The position numbers and the translations under genes were made by a program. Shown piece after piece: positions 1-8,143 of a DNA stretch of 17,579 bases. Positions within the stretch are counted from its first letter, which is position 1, and each line of letters starts with the position of its first letter. The notes below the pieces were generated by a model. It searched no databases. It was not told the DNA's origin and saw only the letters and a list, made by a program, of their open reading frames with translations. This DNA comes from Fidelibacterota bacterium. GTDB lineage: Bacteria; Fidelibacterota; Marinisomatia; SCGC-AAA003-L08; GCA-002704045. The stretch covers positions 10,252 to 27,830 of the forward strand of contig PAFF01000083.1 of the NCBI GenBank assembly GCA_002704045.1, in the 5' to 3' direction.

Positions 1-1286
1 GGGGATAGGAGGATAACATCCCCTTTTTGTGATATCTTTATGGATTCTTCAACTGCATCTTTAAAAATTGGGTAAAATTTAGTATTAAATTTGGGTTTTA
101 ATATTTTTTTTATTTTTTCTCCTGATTCACCGTAAGATATTATAAGTTTGATTTTTGATACTGTAAATGAAAATAACTTTTCATAATTTGTATCTCCCTT
201 ATCTCTACCACCTAATATTAAAATGATATTTCGTTCAAATGATTTAATAGCTGCTATGGTTGAATTTATATTTGTTGCCTTTGAATCATTATAATATTTT
301 ATACCATTTAATTCTTGGACAAGCTCCATTCTGTGAGGCAATGATTTAATATTTCTAATTGCTTTCTTAATGAATTCAAATTTTAATCCATACTTTAAAG
401 CTAATGTAGAGGCAGCTAAAATATTATCAATATTATGATACCCCTTTATACCCAGATCTTTTAAATGAATTAATATTTTTTTACTTTTATCATTAATATA
501 TATTTTAGAATCATCTTGGGAGAGGAGAGCCTGATCAGAGTTACTCTGGGAGAACGGTATATTCCGTTCGCAATCGTGGAGTTGATTACTAAGGAGGATA
601 TCACCAGAATTAAATATAAGCCAACCAGGCTCTCTAAGATTTTTTGATATTTTCATTTTTTGTTTAATATAATTTTCCATCGAACCATGTCTATCAATGT
701 GATCAGGTGAAAAATTTAATATAACACTGTAATTTGGAGAAAAATGAACAATATGTTCTAGTTGAAAACTACTTACTTCTAATATGTTAAGAACAAATAA
801 ATTAGGTGTTTTAATTTCATTTAATACTAAATTTGAATAGGGTTCACCAAAATTCCCTCCAATTTGACTGTTAATTTCAGAGTAGTCAAATATTTTCTTT
901 ATAAGATTTACTGTAGTCGATTTTCCATTTGAGCCCGTAACTGCGATTATGGGTAACTGTGAAAACCAAAATGCAAATTCTATTTCGCTAACTATTGGTA
1001 TTTTATTTTTTAATATTTCATTTACAATTGGGATCTTAGGACTGATTCCTGGACTAATAACCACCAAATCAGAATCCAAAACTTTATTAGAATGTCCATT
1101 CAATTCAAATTCGTAGGATTGGAGTTTATTCTTAAATTTAAAATCATTGTTATGATCACTAATAAATGGTCGTGCACCAACTTTTTCACATAATTTAGCA
1201 GCAGCAATACCACTTGATCCTGCACCTAAAATAGATACCTTGACATTATTCCAATCTTGCGCAGCTATTTGTTTAACATTTATCAT
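1..1286 (-). CDS. murD: MurD, UDP-N-acetylmuramoyl-L-alanine--D-glutamate ligase (3' end outside the window)
   Basis: Cytoplasmic ATP-dependent ligase that adds D-glutamate to UDP-MurNAc-L-Ala. About 428 codons are visible; the frame is open to base 1, so the C-terminus is cut by the window edge. An N-terminal Rossmann-like domain (about residues 17-110, GAGSSGIAAA near 21-30) is followed by the Mur-ligase P-loop TGSNGKST at 117-124. The central domain carries EVSSFQLE (170-177) and NFSPDHIDRH (191-200). The C-terminal domain has LPHRMELV (316-323), NDSKATN (333-339) and LGGRDKG (358-364), and the visible part ends in VILLSP, near the usual LLSPACASFD motif. Perhaps 20-30 residues are missing. 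The ATG overlaps the mraY stop as ATGA. Residues about 216-259 are encoded by an unusually GC-rich segment, described separately, but the protein still aligns there with only about 5 extra residues compared with E. coli. Confidence 0.96.
   Translation of the reverse strand, partial: MINVKQIAAQDWNNVKVSILGAGSSGIAAAKLCEKVGARPFISDHNNDFKFKNKLQSYEFELNGHSNKVLDSDLVVISPGISPKIPIVNEILKNKIPIVSEIEFAFWFSQLPIIAVTGSNGKSTTVNLIKKIFDYSEINSQIGGNFGEPYSNLVLNEIKTPNLFVLNILEVSSFQLEHIVHFSPNYSVILNFSPDHIDRHGSMENYIKQKMKISKNLREPGWLIFNSGDILLSNQLHDCERNIPFSQSNSDQALLSQDDSKIYINDKSKKILIHLKDLGIKGYHNIDNILAASTLALKYGLKFEFIKKAIRNIKSLPHRMELVQELNGIKYYNDSKATNINSTIAAIKSFERNIILILGGRDKGDTNYEKLFSFTVSKIKLIISYGESGEKIKKILKPKFNTKFYPIFKDAVEESIKISQKGDVILLS
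525..634. repeat. Nested inverted repeats in a GC-rich island inside murD
   Basis: A 9-bp perfect inverted repeat, GAGAGCCTG (525-533) and CAGGCTCTC (626-634), brackets two smaller hairpins. These are CAGAG-TTA-CTCTG (536-548) and GAACGG-TATATT-CCGTTC (552-569). CTGATCAG (531-538) is also a perfect palindrome. By hand count, 511-640 holds 57 G+C in 130 bases (about 44%), against roughly 30% in surrounding DNA. In the murD frame the segment stays open and uses CTC, CGG, CCG, TCC and CAG codons that are rare elsewhere in the window. The layout resembles the in-frame palindromic elements known from Rickettsia genes. It could equally be a gene-conversion tract or chance. The base pairing is seen directly; the origin is inferred. 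Confidence 0.55.
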
Positions 1287-2413
1287 TGGATTTTAAACGT
1301 AGTTAGTGATATTAATGTTAATAATATGCCTATTATCCAGAATCTAACAACCACATGATTTTCATTCCAACCCTTCAATTCAAAATGATGATGTAATGGT
1401 GCCATCTTAAAGAATCTTTTTCCTTTTCCGTTTGATTTTTTTGTATATTTAAAATATACCACTTGTATCAAAACAGATAATGTTTCTGCTAAAAAAACCC
1501 CACCTATTATAATCAACCATATTTCTTTCTTAAGTAAAATTGCGATAGCACCCAGCGCACCTCCTAGTGCTAAGGATCCAGTATCACCCATAAAAATTTT
1601 TGCTGGGTGGGCATTGTACCACAGAAATCCAATACATGCACCAAACATGGCAAAACAAAAAATCAAAAGTTCACCTGTTCCAGGTAAGTAAATTATGTTA
1701 AGATAATTACTAAAATCGTATCTTCCACTGGCATAAGCGATTGCTCCAAAAGCTAATGTCGAAATAGCAACTAATCCTGATGCTAAACCATCAAGACCAT
1801 CTGTTAAATTAACAGCATTAGATGTTGCAGTTATTATAAAAATAACAAATGGAACATACAAAAAATTAAGGTCTAATACTCCATTTGCTATATCAAAAGT
1901 TATGCCATTATGTGAAACAAAAGGTATAGATATTGCTGTTCTTAACACTTCTTTTTCTGGATATATGTATAAAATTGTACCAATAATTAAACCTATTGTA
2001 ATTTGTCCAATTAGTTTATATCTTGCTATTAATCCTCTTGGTAATCCTTTGACAACTTTTAAATAATCATCAATAAAACCAAGCAATCCCATCATAAATG
2101 TTGAAAATAATATCAGTAAAATGTATTTATCATCAAGTTTTGACCAAAGGATAGTAGGGAGGATAATTGATATAAGGATAATTATCCCCCCCATTGTTGG
2201 TGTTCCTCGCTTTTTCAAGTGAGAACTAGGCCCATAAGAGCGAATAGTTTCGCCTATTTGATGTTTGTGAAGTGTGCGGATAATTTTGGGCCCAAGAAGG
2301 AAACTTATTAATAAGGCAGTAATCGCTGCTCCAGAAGCTCTAAAAGAAATATATTGAAATATATTTAATCCTGAGATTTTTGTATGAAGAGGATAAAATA
2401 GATGATAAAACAT
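1283..2413 (-). CDS. mraY: MraY, phospho-MurNAc-pentapeptide translocase
   Basis: Integral membrane enzyme that transfers phospho-MurNAc-pentapeptide to undecaprenyl phosphate, making lipid I on the cytoplasmic face. The 376 residues show about ten hydrophobic membrane segments and all the family signatures: GTPTMGG (70-76), FIDDYLK with the catalytic-region Asp pair 115-116, NAVNLTDGLDG (199-209), FMGDTGS (274-280) and the His-rich loop MAPLHHHFE (337-345). Length fits the family (E. coli 360). The ATG directly follows the murF TAA with no gap, and the stop overlaps the murD ATG, so it is translated as part of the dcw operon. No odd residue changes were seen in the motifs. Confidence 0.98.
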   Translation of the reverse strand: MFYHLFYPLHTKISGLNIFQYISFRASGAAITALLISFLLGPKIIRTLHKHQIGETIRSYGPSSHLKKRGTPTMGGIIILISIILPTILWSKLDDKYILLILFSTFMMGLLGFIDDYLKVVKGLPRGLIARYKLIGQITIGLIIGTILYIYPEKEVLRTAISIPFVSHNGITFDIANGVLDLNFLYVPFVIFIITATSNAVNLTDGLDGLASGLVAISTLAFGAIAYASGRYDFSNYLNIIYLPGTGELLIFCFAMFGACIGFLWYNAHPAKIFMGDTGSLALGGALGAIAILLKKEIWLIIIGGVFLAETLSVLIQVVYFKYTKKSNGKGKRFFKMAPLHHHFELKGWNENHVVVRFWIIGILLTLISLTTFKIQ

Positions 2414-3748
2414 TTATTTAAAAACCTCGAATATTATTTTTTCCAGTCTCATACCTCTAGATGCCTTAAAATATAATACATCATTTTCATTTATAAATTT
2501 TGATAATTCTTTTGATAATTTTTCTTTACTGTTGAAGTGATAACCTATTTCACCATTTGCATTAATAACATCAATTGTATTTTTTGTAAATTCACCTATT
2601 CCAAATACATTATTTATTTTGTTTGATAAAATGAAGTCACCAAGTTCGCAATGAAATGGTACTGATTTTTCACCTAAATCAAACATATCTCCAATTATTG
2701 CAATAGTTCTGTGGTTTTGATTATATGATTTTAAATTTGATATTCCATTTTTAGCAGATTCTAAATTTGAGTTGTAGGTATCATCAATTATTATGCATCC
2801 TTTTGATTCAAAAATATTACCTCTTCCTGATAAAATTTTATAACTCTCTATTTTTTCAATGATATCCTTTTCATCAAATCCAAGATAATGTGAAATTGCA
2901 AAGCTAGCTATTGCGTTATATGCAAAAGCTAGGTTTGTATATGGAAGATGAATTTTTGATGAATTATTAATTAATAATGATGAGCTATTTAATTTTCCAC
3001 TATAATTAGCTTTATTTTTTAAACTAAATGAGATTTTTTTCGCATTTGTTTTAAATTGAGGAATATAATTATCATCAATATTAAAAAAAGCAGTGTCATT
3101 TTCATTTAAACATTTAAATAATGATGATTTTTCTTGAGCAATATTTTTAAAAGATTTAAAACTTTTGATATGAGCCCCTGATACGTTTGTTATTAGAGCA
3201 ATATTTGGAAGAGATATACTACATAATTTCTTTATTTCACCCGGTTTGCTCATACCCAGTTCAATAATAAAAATATCAGCATTATTATCCATACCTAAAA
3301 TTGATAGAGGAACTCCTGTTGTACTGTTATAGTTTCCCTTTGTGTATTCGCAATCTGTTTTACTTGAAAAAATTGTTGCTAAGAGTTCTTTTGTGGTTGT
3401 TTTTCCATTTGAACCAGTAATTCCAATTACATTGCCTGAAAAAGATTTTCTCCAATTTAATGCAGTTTCGTTTAAAAATTTGTTTGAGGATTGAACTAGT
3501 TTGAATTTTGTTGAACTTACGATTTGATTTTTTTCAGCAACAATTAAAGAAGCTCCTAGTTTCAATGCATTATCAATAAACAAATGTCCATCAGATTCGT
3601 TACCTTTTAAAGCAATAAACATGTCTCCATTTTTAACTAAACGTGAATCAATTGTAATACCAGATATAATGTTTTTTCTATTTTTATAATTTTCATCATT
3701 AAAAAACATATTATTAAACTGAATTTTATTACGTAAGGAGATTCTCAT
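2414..3748 (-). CDS. murF: MurF, UDP-MurNAc-tripeptide--D-alanyl-D-alanine ligase
   Basis: Cytoplasmic ATP-dependent ligase that adds D-Ala-D-Ala to UDP-MurNAc-tripeptide. Length 444 residues (E. coli 452). The N-terminal domain has ITIDSR...GDMFIALKG (31-49). The ATP site is TGSNGKTTTKE (111-121), followed by GNYNSTTGVP (138-147) and IIELGMSKPGEI (161-172). The C-terminal domain has DDTYNSN (322-328), IGDMFDLGE (352-360) and KASRGMRLE (428-436). Two normally well-kept motifs differ slightly: NSTTGVP replaces the usual NN-x-x-GVP type, and DDTYNSNLES replaces DDSYNANP-S. The ATG shares four bases with the murE stop (ATGA). An AGGAGG lies about 14 bases upstream, further than ideal for a ribosome site, so coupling to murE translation probably matters. 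The place between murE and mraY agrees with the call. Confidence 0.97.
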   Translation of the reverse strand: MRISLRNKIQFNNMFFNDENYKNRKNIISGITIDSRLVKNGDMFIALKGNESDGHLFIDNALKLGASLIVAEKNQIVSSTKFKLVQSSNKFLNETALNWRKSFSGNVIGITGSNGKTTTKELLATIFSSKTDCEYTKGNYNSTTGVPLSILGMDNNADIFIIELGMSKPGEIKKLCSISLPNIALITNVSGAHIKSFKSFKNIAQEKSSLFKCLNENDTAFFNIDDNYIPQFKTNAKKISFSLKNKANYSGKLNSSSLLINNSSKIHLPYTNLAFAYNAIASFAISHYLGFDEKDIIEKIESYKILSGRGNIFESKGCIIIDDTYNSNLESAKNGISNLKSYNQNHRTIAIIGDMFDLGEKSVPFHCELGDFILSNKINNVFGIGEFTKNTIDVINANGEIGYHFNSKEKLSKELSKFINENDVLYFKASRGMRLEKIIFEVFK

Positions 3749-5181
3749 GAATATTTAAGAACCTCCTCAATATCACTATGGTAATATTTTTTATTTTTTA
3801 TTATTTCATATCTTTCTCTACCTTTGCCTAAAATGACCAAAATGTGATTATCCGTCATCATACTTATAGCCACTTTTATAGCATTTTTTCTATCATTAAT
3901 TATTTTGAAATTTTTGTTTTTAAAGCCTAATATAATATCATTATTAATTTTTAATAAGTCTTCATTTCGAGGATTATCTGATGTTACAAAAGTAAAATCA
4001 GAGAATTCCTCAGCTATAGAAGCCATTTTTGCTCTTTTTGATTTATCTCTATTACCACCACATCCAAATAAAGTAATTATTTTTTTTGAACTTATCGATT
4101 TTAGTGTTGACAAAATATTTTTATAAGCATCAGGAGTGTGAGCATAATCAAAATATACTTTTTTATTTTGATTTAATTTGATCATTTCTAATCGTCCTGG
4201 AATAGTTCTAATTTTATTTATAGATTTGATTATCTCAGATTCACTTAATCCCATAGCTAAACATGCACCTATTGATGCTAAAAGATTCATTAGATTGTAT
4301 TTTCCTATTAAATTTGTTTCAATGCTATATTCATTTTCATAAATCTTAATCTGTGCTGTTATTCCAGATGAGTTACAGGTATAACCTCTCACTGAAATAT
4401 CAGTATTTTGGTCTAAACTATATTTGATTATTTTGCTTTTTGTGTGTTTGATTATTTCATTTGAATATTTATCATCAATATTGATAATTGCATTTTTACT
4501 GGAATTTAATTTTTTGAATAGCTTTAACTTTGATTGAAAATATAAATTCATATTTTTATGGAAGTCTAAGTGTTCAGAAGATAAATTTGAAAACACACCA
4601 ACATCAAATTCAATATCATCAACTCTATTTAACTCTAATGAATGTGATGAAACTTCCATAATACCAGTTGTTATATCATTCATTTTCATTACTTTGAGAA
4701 ATTTATGTATTTGATTTGATTCAGGAGTTGTGAAGTTTGTTTTTAGAACACCTTTTGAACTAATTAAGCCGAGCGTACCTAATGTAAAATTATTAATTTT
4801 TATATTTGTTAAAATATCACTTATAATATGACATATTGAAGTTTTTCCATTGGTTCCAGTAATTCCAATTAAATTCATTTTTGATGGATCATATGAATAA
4901 AAATTAGAAGAAATTTTTGACATGCATTCTCTTGCATTATTTACTTTAATATAAGGAATAGGATAATTTACATTTTTTACATCTGACAATATTGCTACAG
5001 CCCCTTTATTTATTGCCTCATTAATATATGAATTACCGTTTGTTTTGTAACCTTTTAGAGCAATGAACAAAGAACCCTTTTGAGTTTCACGTGAATTATG
5101 TGTTAATTGTACAATATTAATATTGTCAATATTTGATTTGCTAAAATAAGTTATATTTTTGAGTAATTTTTTTAATTCCAC
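3745..5181 (-). CDS. murE: MurE, UDP-MurNAc-L-Ala-D-Glu--meso-diaminopimelate ligase
   Basis: Cytoplasmic ligase that adds the third stem-peptide residue. The selectivity motif DNPRNED (402-408) matches the meso-diaminopimelate class (DNPR-x-E), so the cell wall is predicted to be DAP-type. Other motifs are HNSRETQKGSLFIALKG (28-44), P-loop GTNGKTS (109-115), TTPES (151-155), EVSSHSLELNR (176-186), NLSSEHLDFH (199-208), the probable carbamoylated lysine in YFQSKLKLF (K218), DYAHTPDA (345-352) and FGCGGNRDKSKR (372-383). The usual GKGHE near the end reads GKGRE (452-456), a His-to-Arg change. It starts with GTG: an in-frame TAG lies just upstream and there is no ATG. The start overlaps the ftsI stop by 10 bases. 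Length 478 is typical. Confidence 0.97.
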   Translation of the reverse strand: MELKKLLKNITYFSKSNIDNINIVQLTHNSRETQKGSLFIALKGYKTNGNSYINEAINKGAVAILSDVKNVNYPIPYIKVNNARECMSKISSNFYSYDPSKMNLIGITGTNGKTSICHIISDILTNIKINNFTLGTLGLISSKGVLKTNFTTPESNQIHKFLKVMKMNDITTGIMEVSSHSLELNRVDDIEFDVGVFSNLSSEHLDFHKNMNLYFQSKLKLFKKLNSSKNAIINIDDKYSNEIIKHTKSKIIKYSLDQNTDISVRGYTCNSSGITAQIKIYENEYSIETNLIGKYNLMNLLASIGACLAMGLSESEIIKSINKIRTIPGRLEMIKLNQNKKVYFDYAHTPDAYKNILSTLKSISSKKIITLFGCGGNRDKSKRAKMASIAEEFSDFTFVTSDNPRNEDLLKINNDIILGFKNKNFKIINDRKNAIKVAISMMTDNHILVILGKGRERYEIIKNKKYYHSDIEEVLKYS

Positions 5182-6932
5182 AATGTATTGCTATTTATTT
5201 TTTTTTTAAAATCTGAGCTATTTTGAACAATTAATTGATTATTATTGTATCTTTCAACATCATTAGAATGTATTATGCGCTCAAAAATATTCTTAATAAC
5301 TGGAGCAACTGAAACACCAGCCCAATGATACCCTTTACTATAATCAGCTGAATCTATTGATACTATACAAACATACTTTGGATTCTTGGATGGGAAAATC
5401 GCAGCAAAAGATGAAACAAAGCTATCTTTTGAATATTTTCCATCGACTACTTTTTGAGCAGTGCCTGTTTTTCCTGCAATATCAAAACCCTGAATATTTG
5501 CATATTGACCTGTCCCATTGATGATTGCATCTCTTAACATTTCTAATAATTTGTTTGATGTTTGGTAAGATGTTACTTGTCTAATCACTTTAGTATCTTC
5601 GATAAAATAATTATTATCATTAAAAAATATTCTATCAATAATTTTTGGTTTAATTAAAAACCCACCATTTGCTAATGCGCAATATGCCATGGCTAATTGC
5701 AGATTATTTATTGCAATTTCTTGACCTATAGCAATTTCAGGAGCACTTATTCCTGACCATTTTTTTGTTGGTTTTAAAATTCCGTAATTCTCCCCAATTA
5801 ATGGTACTCCTGTTGGACTACCAAAACCAAATAATCTAGTAAATTTATAAATGTTATTTTTTCCTATTTCATCTGCAATTTTAACCATACCAATATTACT
5901 AGAATGAGATAGTATACCCATTAAAGATAAATTTTCATGGCCCTCATGGTCATGAAATACTTTATCGTAATAAAGATATTTACCATTCTCACAATAATAT
6001 TCATCATTATTATATTCATTTAATAATTCAAGTTTTCCAGCCATGGTAACTATTTTATAAGTTGAACCTGGTTCATATATATCGGTTATAACTTTATTTC
6101 TTTGATTGCTAATTGGATAATTTTGATAATTATTCAAATCAATACTAGGTAGTGAAGCCATTGCTAAAATATTGCCACTAAAAGGATCAATTATAACTCC
6201 ATTTGCACTTTTTGCTCCAGTCTTGACCATACTTTGCTGAAGTTCATCTTGTAAAATTGTTTGAATATTTATGTCAATAGTTAAGGTAATATCTGCCCCT
6301 TTTTTTATTGATATATCATTATTTATATGATTGCTATATATTCCTTTTTTATTTGATAAAAGTTTGTTGACTTTAGAACCAGATAATATTTGATCAAATT
6401 TAGCTTCAATTCCTATTTTGCCATTATTATTTTGATCGGTGTATCCGATTAATTGACTAGCCAATTCTTGATAAGGGTAGTATCTACTTATTGATTTATC
6501 CATATTTAAACCATAAACTTTAGATATTGTATTTTTTTTCTTTTCTGAAACATTTTTTTCAAGCAAAACATAGTTTGATTTTTTCTTCAATTTATTCAAA
6601 TAATAACTTTTATCTTTTTTAAAGCTTTGAGATAATTCTAAAGCAATTTTATTGATTGATTCCTTTTTTAAATCTTTATCGTTCGAATTTACCCAAAGGC
6701 TATATTTATTGATGTTCTGTGACAATGAAATTGAGTTTTTATCATAAATGATACCTCTTGAACCTTCGATAGTCACATAAGATGCAATATTTTTAATCAT
6801 TTTTTTTGTTGCTGATTCATGATCAATAATTTGTATGTAAAATAGTTTTATAATGATTGGTGACCATGCAGCAATGAATATAAATGTTACGATATTTATT
6901 CTATTTTGACTATTTTTATAGAACTTATTCAT
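5172..6932 (-). CDS. ftsI: FtsI (PBP3-type) septal peptidoglycan transpeptidase
   Basis: Inner-membrane class B penicillin-binding protein that cross-links septal peptidoglycan, acting with FtsW and the FtsL complex. A short cytoplasmic tail is followed by one membrane segment (about 12-32). The PBP dimerization or pedestal region has GSRGIIYDKN (57-66) and RYYPY...LIGY (150-164). The transpeptidase domain (about 240-555) carries the nucleophile motif S290-T-Y-K293 in EPGSTYKI, the SxN motif S344-S-N346 and K488-T-G-T491. GIEAKFD (174-180) and FGFGSPTGVPL (368-378) also fit the family. There is no PASTA repeat; about 30 polar residues follow the catalytic domain. Length 586 (E. coli 588). It overlaps ftsL upstream by 8 bases and murE downstream by 10. 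The dcw position favours FtsI over the elongation enzyme PBP2. Confidence 0.96.
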   Translation of the reverse strand: MNKFYKNSQNRINIVTFIFIAAWSPIIIKLFYIQIIDHESATKKMIKNIASYVTIEGSRGIIYDKNSISLSQNINKYSLWVNSNDKDLKKESINKIALELSQSFKKDKSYYLNKLKKKSNYVLLEKNVSEKKKNTISKVYGLNMDKSISRYYPYQELASQLIGYTDQNNNGKIGIEAKFDQILSGSKVNKLLSNKKGIYSNHINNDISIKKGADITLTIDINIQTILQDELQQSMVKTGAKSANGVIIDPFSGNILAMASLPSIDLNNYQNYPISNQRNKVITDIYEPGSTYKIVTMAGKLELLNEYNNDEYYCENGKYLYYDKVFHDHEGHENLSLMGILSHSSNIGMVKIADEIGKNNIYKFTRLFGFGSPTGVPLIGENYGILKPTKKWSGISAPEIAIGQEIAINNLQLAMAYCALANGGFLIKPKIIDRIFFNDNNYFIEDTKVIRQVTSYQTSNKLLEMLRDAIINGTGQYANIQGFDIAGKTGTAQKVVDGKYSKDSFVSSFAAIFPSKNPKYVCIVSIDSADYSKGYHWAGVSVAPVIKNIFERIIHSNDVERYNNNQLIVQNSSDFKKKINSNTLWN

Positions 6933-7212
6933 TTATAATAACTTTTAATGATTCAGGTTGTGGGAAATACATATTTAATTCTTCTTCAGCAATTTCTCGT
7001 ATTCTATCTGCTCTTTTTAAACCAATTATCGAACCCTTATTTGAACTAGCTTGATTTTTATAGAAAATGAGCTTTTTATTTAACTTTTGATTTTCTTGTA
7101 AATGATAAATGATATTATTTTTTTGATAAATGTATATAACTAAAAAAAATGTAGATGTAGTAATAAATAGCAAAATACTACTCCAGTTCATTCTATTTTT
7201 ATTATAAATCAT
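6925..7212 (-). CDS. ftsL: FtsL-like division protein
   Basis: Small bitopic membrane protein of 95 residues. A short basic N-terminus is followed by one hydrophobic segment (about 10-29), then a probable coiled-coil stretch (about 31-57, rich in Asn, Lys, Gln and Leu), then a C-terminal block RADRIREIAEEELNMYFPQP (67-86). That block matches the 'R-I-E-x-x-A-x-x-x-L-G-M' style tail of FtsL. FtsL proteins are poorly conserved, so the call rests on topology, this tail and the position between rsmH and ftsI, where ftsL is normally found. Its known role is to form the FtsB-FtsL-FtsQ complex that activates FtsW-FtsI. The start is coupled to rsmH by an ATGA overlap. Confidence 0.88.
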   Translation of the reverse strand: MIYNKNRMNWSSILLFITTSTFFLVIYIYQKNNIIYHLQENQKLNKKLIFYKNQASSNKGSIIGLKRADRIREIAEEELNMYFPQPESLKVIINE

Positions 7213-8141
7213 GTTTTTTCAACTACTCTCATTTTAGCACTCCGAGACTTTCTATTACTTAATACCTCTACATCATTTGGTAATATGGGCTTTCTAGAAA
7301 TTAATCTAAAGGTAGGATCTTTTTTACAAACGCATATTGGGATTTCTCTAGGACAAACGCAAACCTTTGAATGTTTTAAAAAAAATTGCTTAACTATTCT
7401 GTCTTCAAGTGAATGATATGATATTATCACTACTCGTCCATTTTTTTTTAAAAAATTTGTAATATTTACCAATGTTTTACTTAAAATATTTAGTTCATCA
7501 TTGACTGCTATTCTTATTGATTGAAAAACTCTAGCTAATGTCTTATTAGATTTTTTGATAGGTATTACTGCTAAAATAGCTTGTTTTAAATCAAGCGTCG
7601 TTTTCATTTTATCTTTTTTGACATATTGTTTTATCGATTGAGCAATTTTTGAATAGTTTTTTTCTTCTCCATAAAGTTTAACTACTTTTTTTAAATCTAT
7701 TAGTGAAATATTATTAAGTAATTCGGATGCTGTTTGACTATTTTTTTTATTAAATCTCATATCCAAAGGACCTATATTTTGGAATGAAAAGCCTCTATCT
7801 TTTTGATCTAGCTCCATCGAAGACAATCCAAGATCTAAAATCATTCCATTAACTTTTTTAATATTTAATTTATTCAATATATCTGGAAAATGTAAGAAAT
7901 TAGCATGGTGCAGAGAAAATTGAGAATTTTTAAAAACTGAAAAACGTGTGTGTGTGGGTTTTAAGGTTGTCTCATCGGCATCTAAGCCTATTAATAAACC
8001 TGATGAGTTCAGTTTTTTTAAAATCTCTTCAGCATGTCCCCCTGCACCAAGTGTACAATCTAAATAAATACCTTCAGGTTTTATTTTTAGATGATTTATC
8101 ACCTCATTCTTTAACACTGGAATATGAAGAGGTGATTTCAT
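7209..8141 (-). CDS. rsmH: RsmH (MraW), 16S rRNA C1402 N4-methyltransferase
   Basis: S-adenosylmethionine-dependent methyltransferase that modifies C1402 in the 16S rRNA decoding centre. Length 310 (E. coli 313). Motifs in order are HIPVL (6-10), the SAM-binding DCTLGAGGH (28-36), ILDLGLSS (101-108), RGFSFQNIGPLDMRF (116-130), RVFQSIRIAVNDEL (204-217), ISYHSLEDRIVKQFF (240-254) and RSAKMRV (300-306). The Cys-rich segment CVCPREIPICVC (261-272) is typical of the family's C-terminal region. The ATG lies two bases after the mraZ stop, and the TGA overlaps the ftsL start. This mraZ-rsmH pair is the conserved head of dcw clusters. Confidence 0.98.
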   Translation of the reverse strand: MKSPLHIPVLKNEVINHLKIKPEGIYLDCTLGAGGHAEEILKKLNSSGLLIGLDADETTLKPTHTRFSVFKNSQFSLHHANFLHFPDILNKLNIKKVNGMILDLGLSSMELDQKDRGFSFQNIGPLDMRFNKKNSQTASELLNNISLIDLKKVVKLYGEEKNYSKIAQSIKQYVKKDKMKTTLDLKQAILAVIPIKKSNKTLARVFQSIRIAVNDELNILSKTLVNITNFLKKNGRVVIISYHSLEDRIVKQFFLKHSKVCVCPREIPICVCKKDPTFRLISRKPILPNDVEVLSNRKSRSAKMRVVEKT

Positions 8142-8143
8142 AT

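Noticed and set aside
511..640. Frameshift or inserted extra domain in murD
   Set aside because: The frame stays open through the region and the distance between flanking MurD motifs is only about 5 residues longer than in E. coli, so the gene appears intact.
3905..4126. Plus-strand 73-residue ORF inside murE
   Set aside because: Lies wholly opposite the conserved C-terminal part of murE, with no recognisable domain; a shadow of a real gene.
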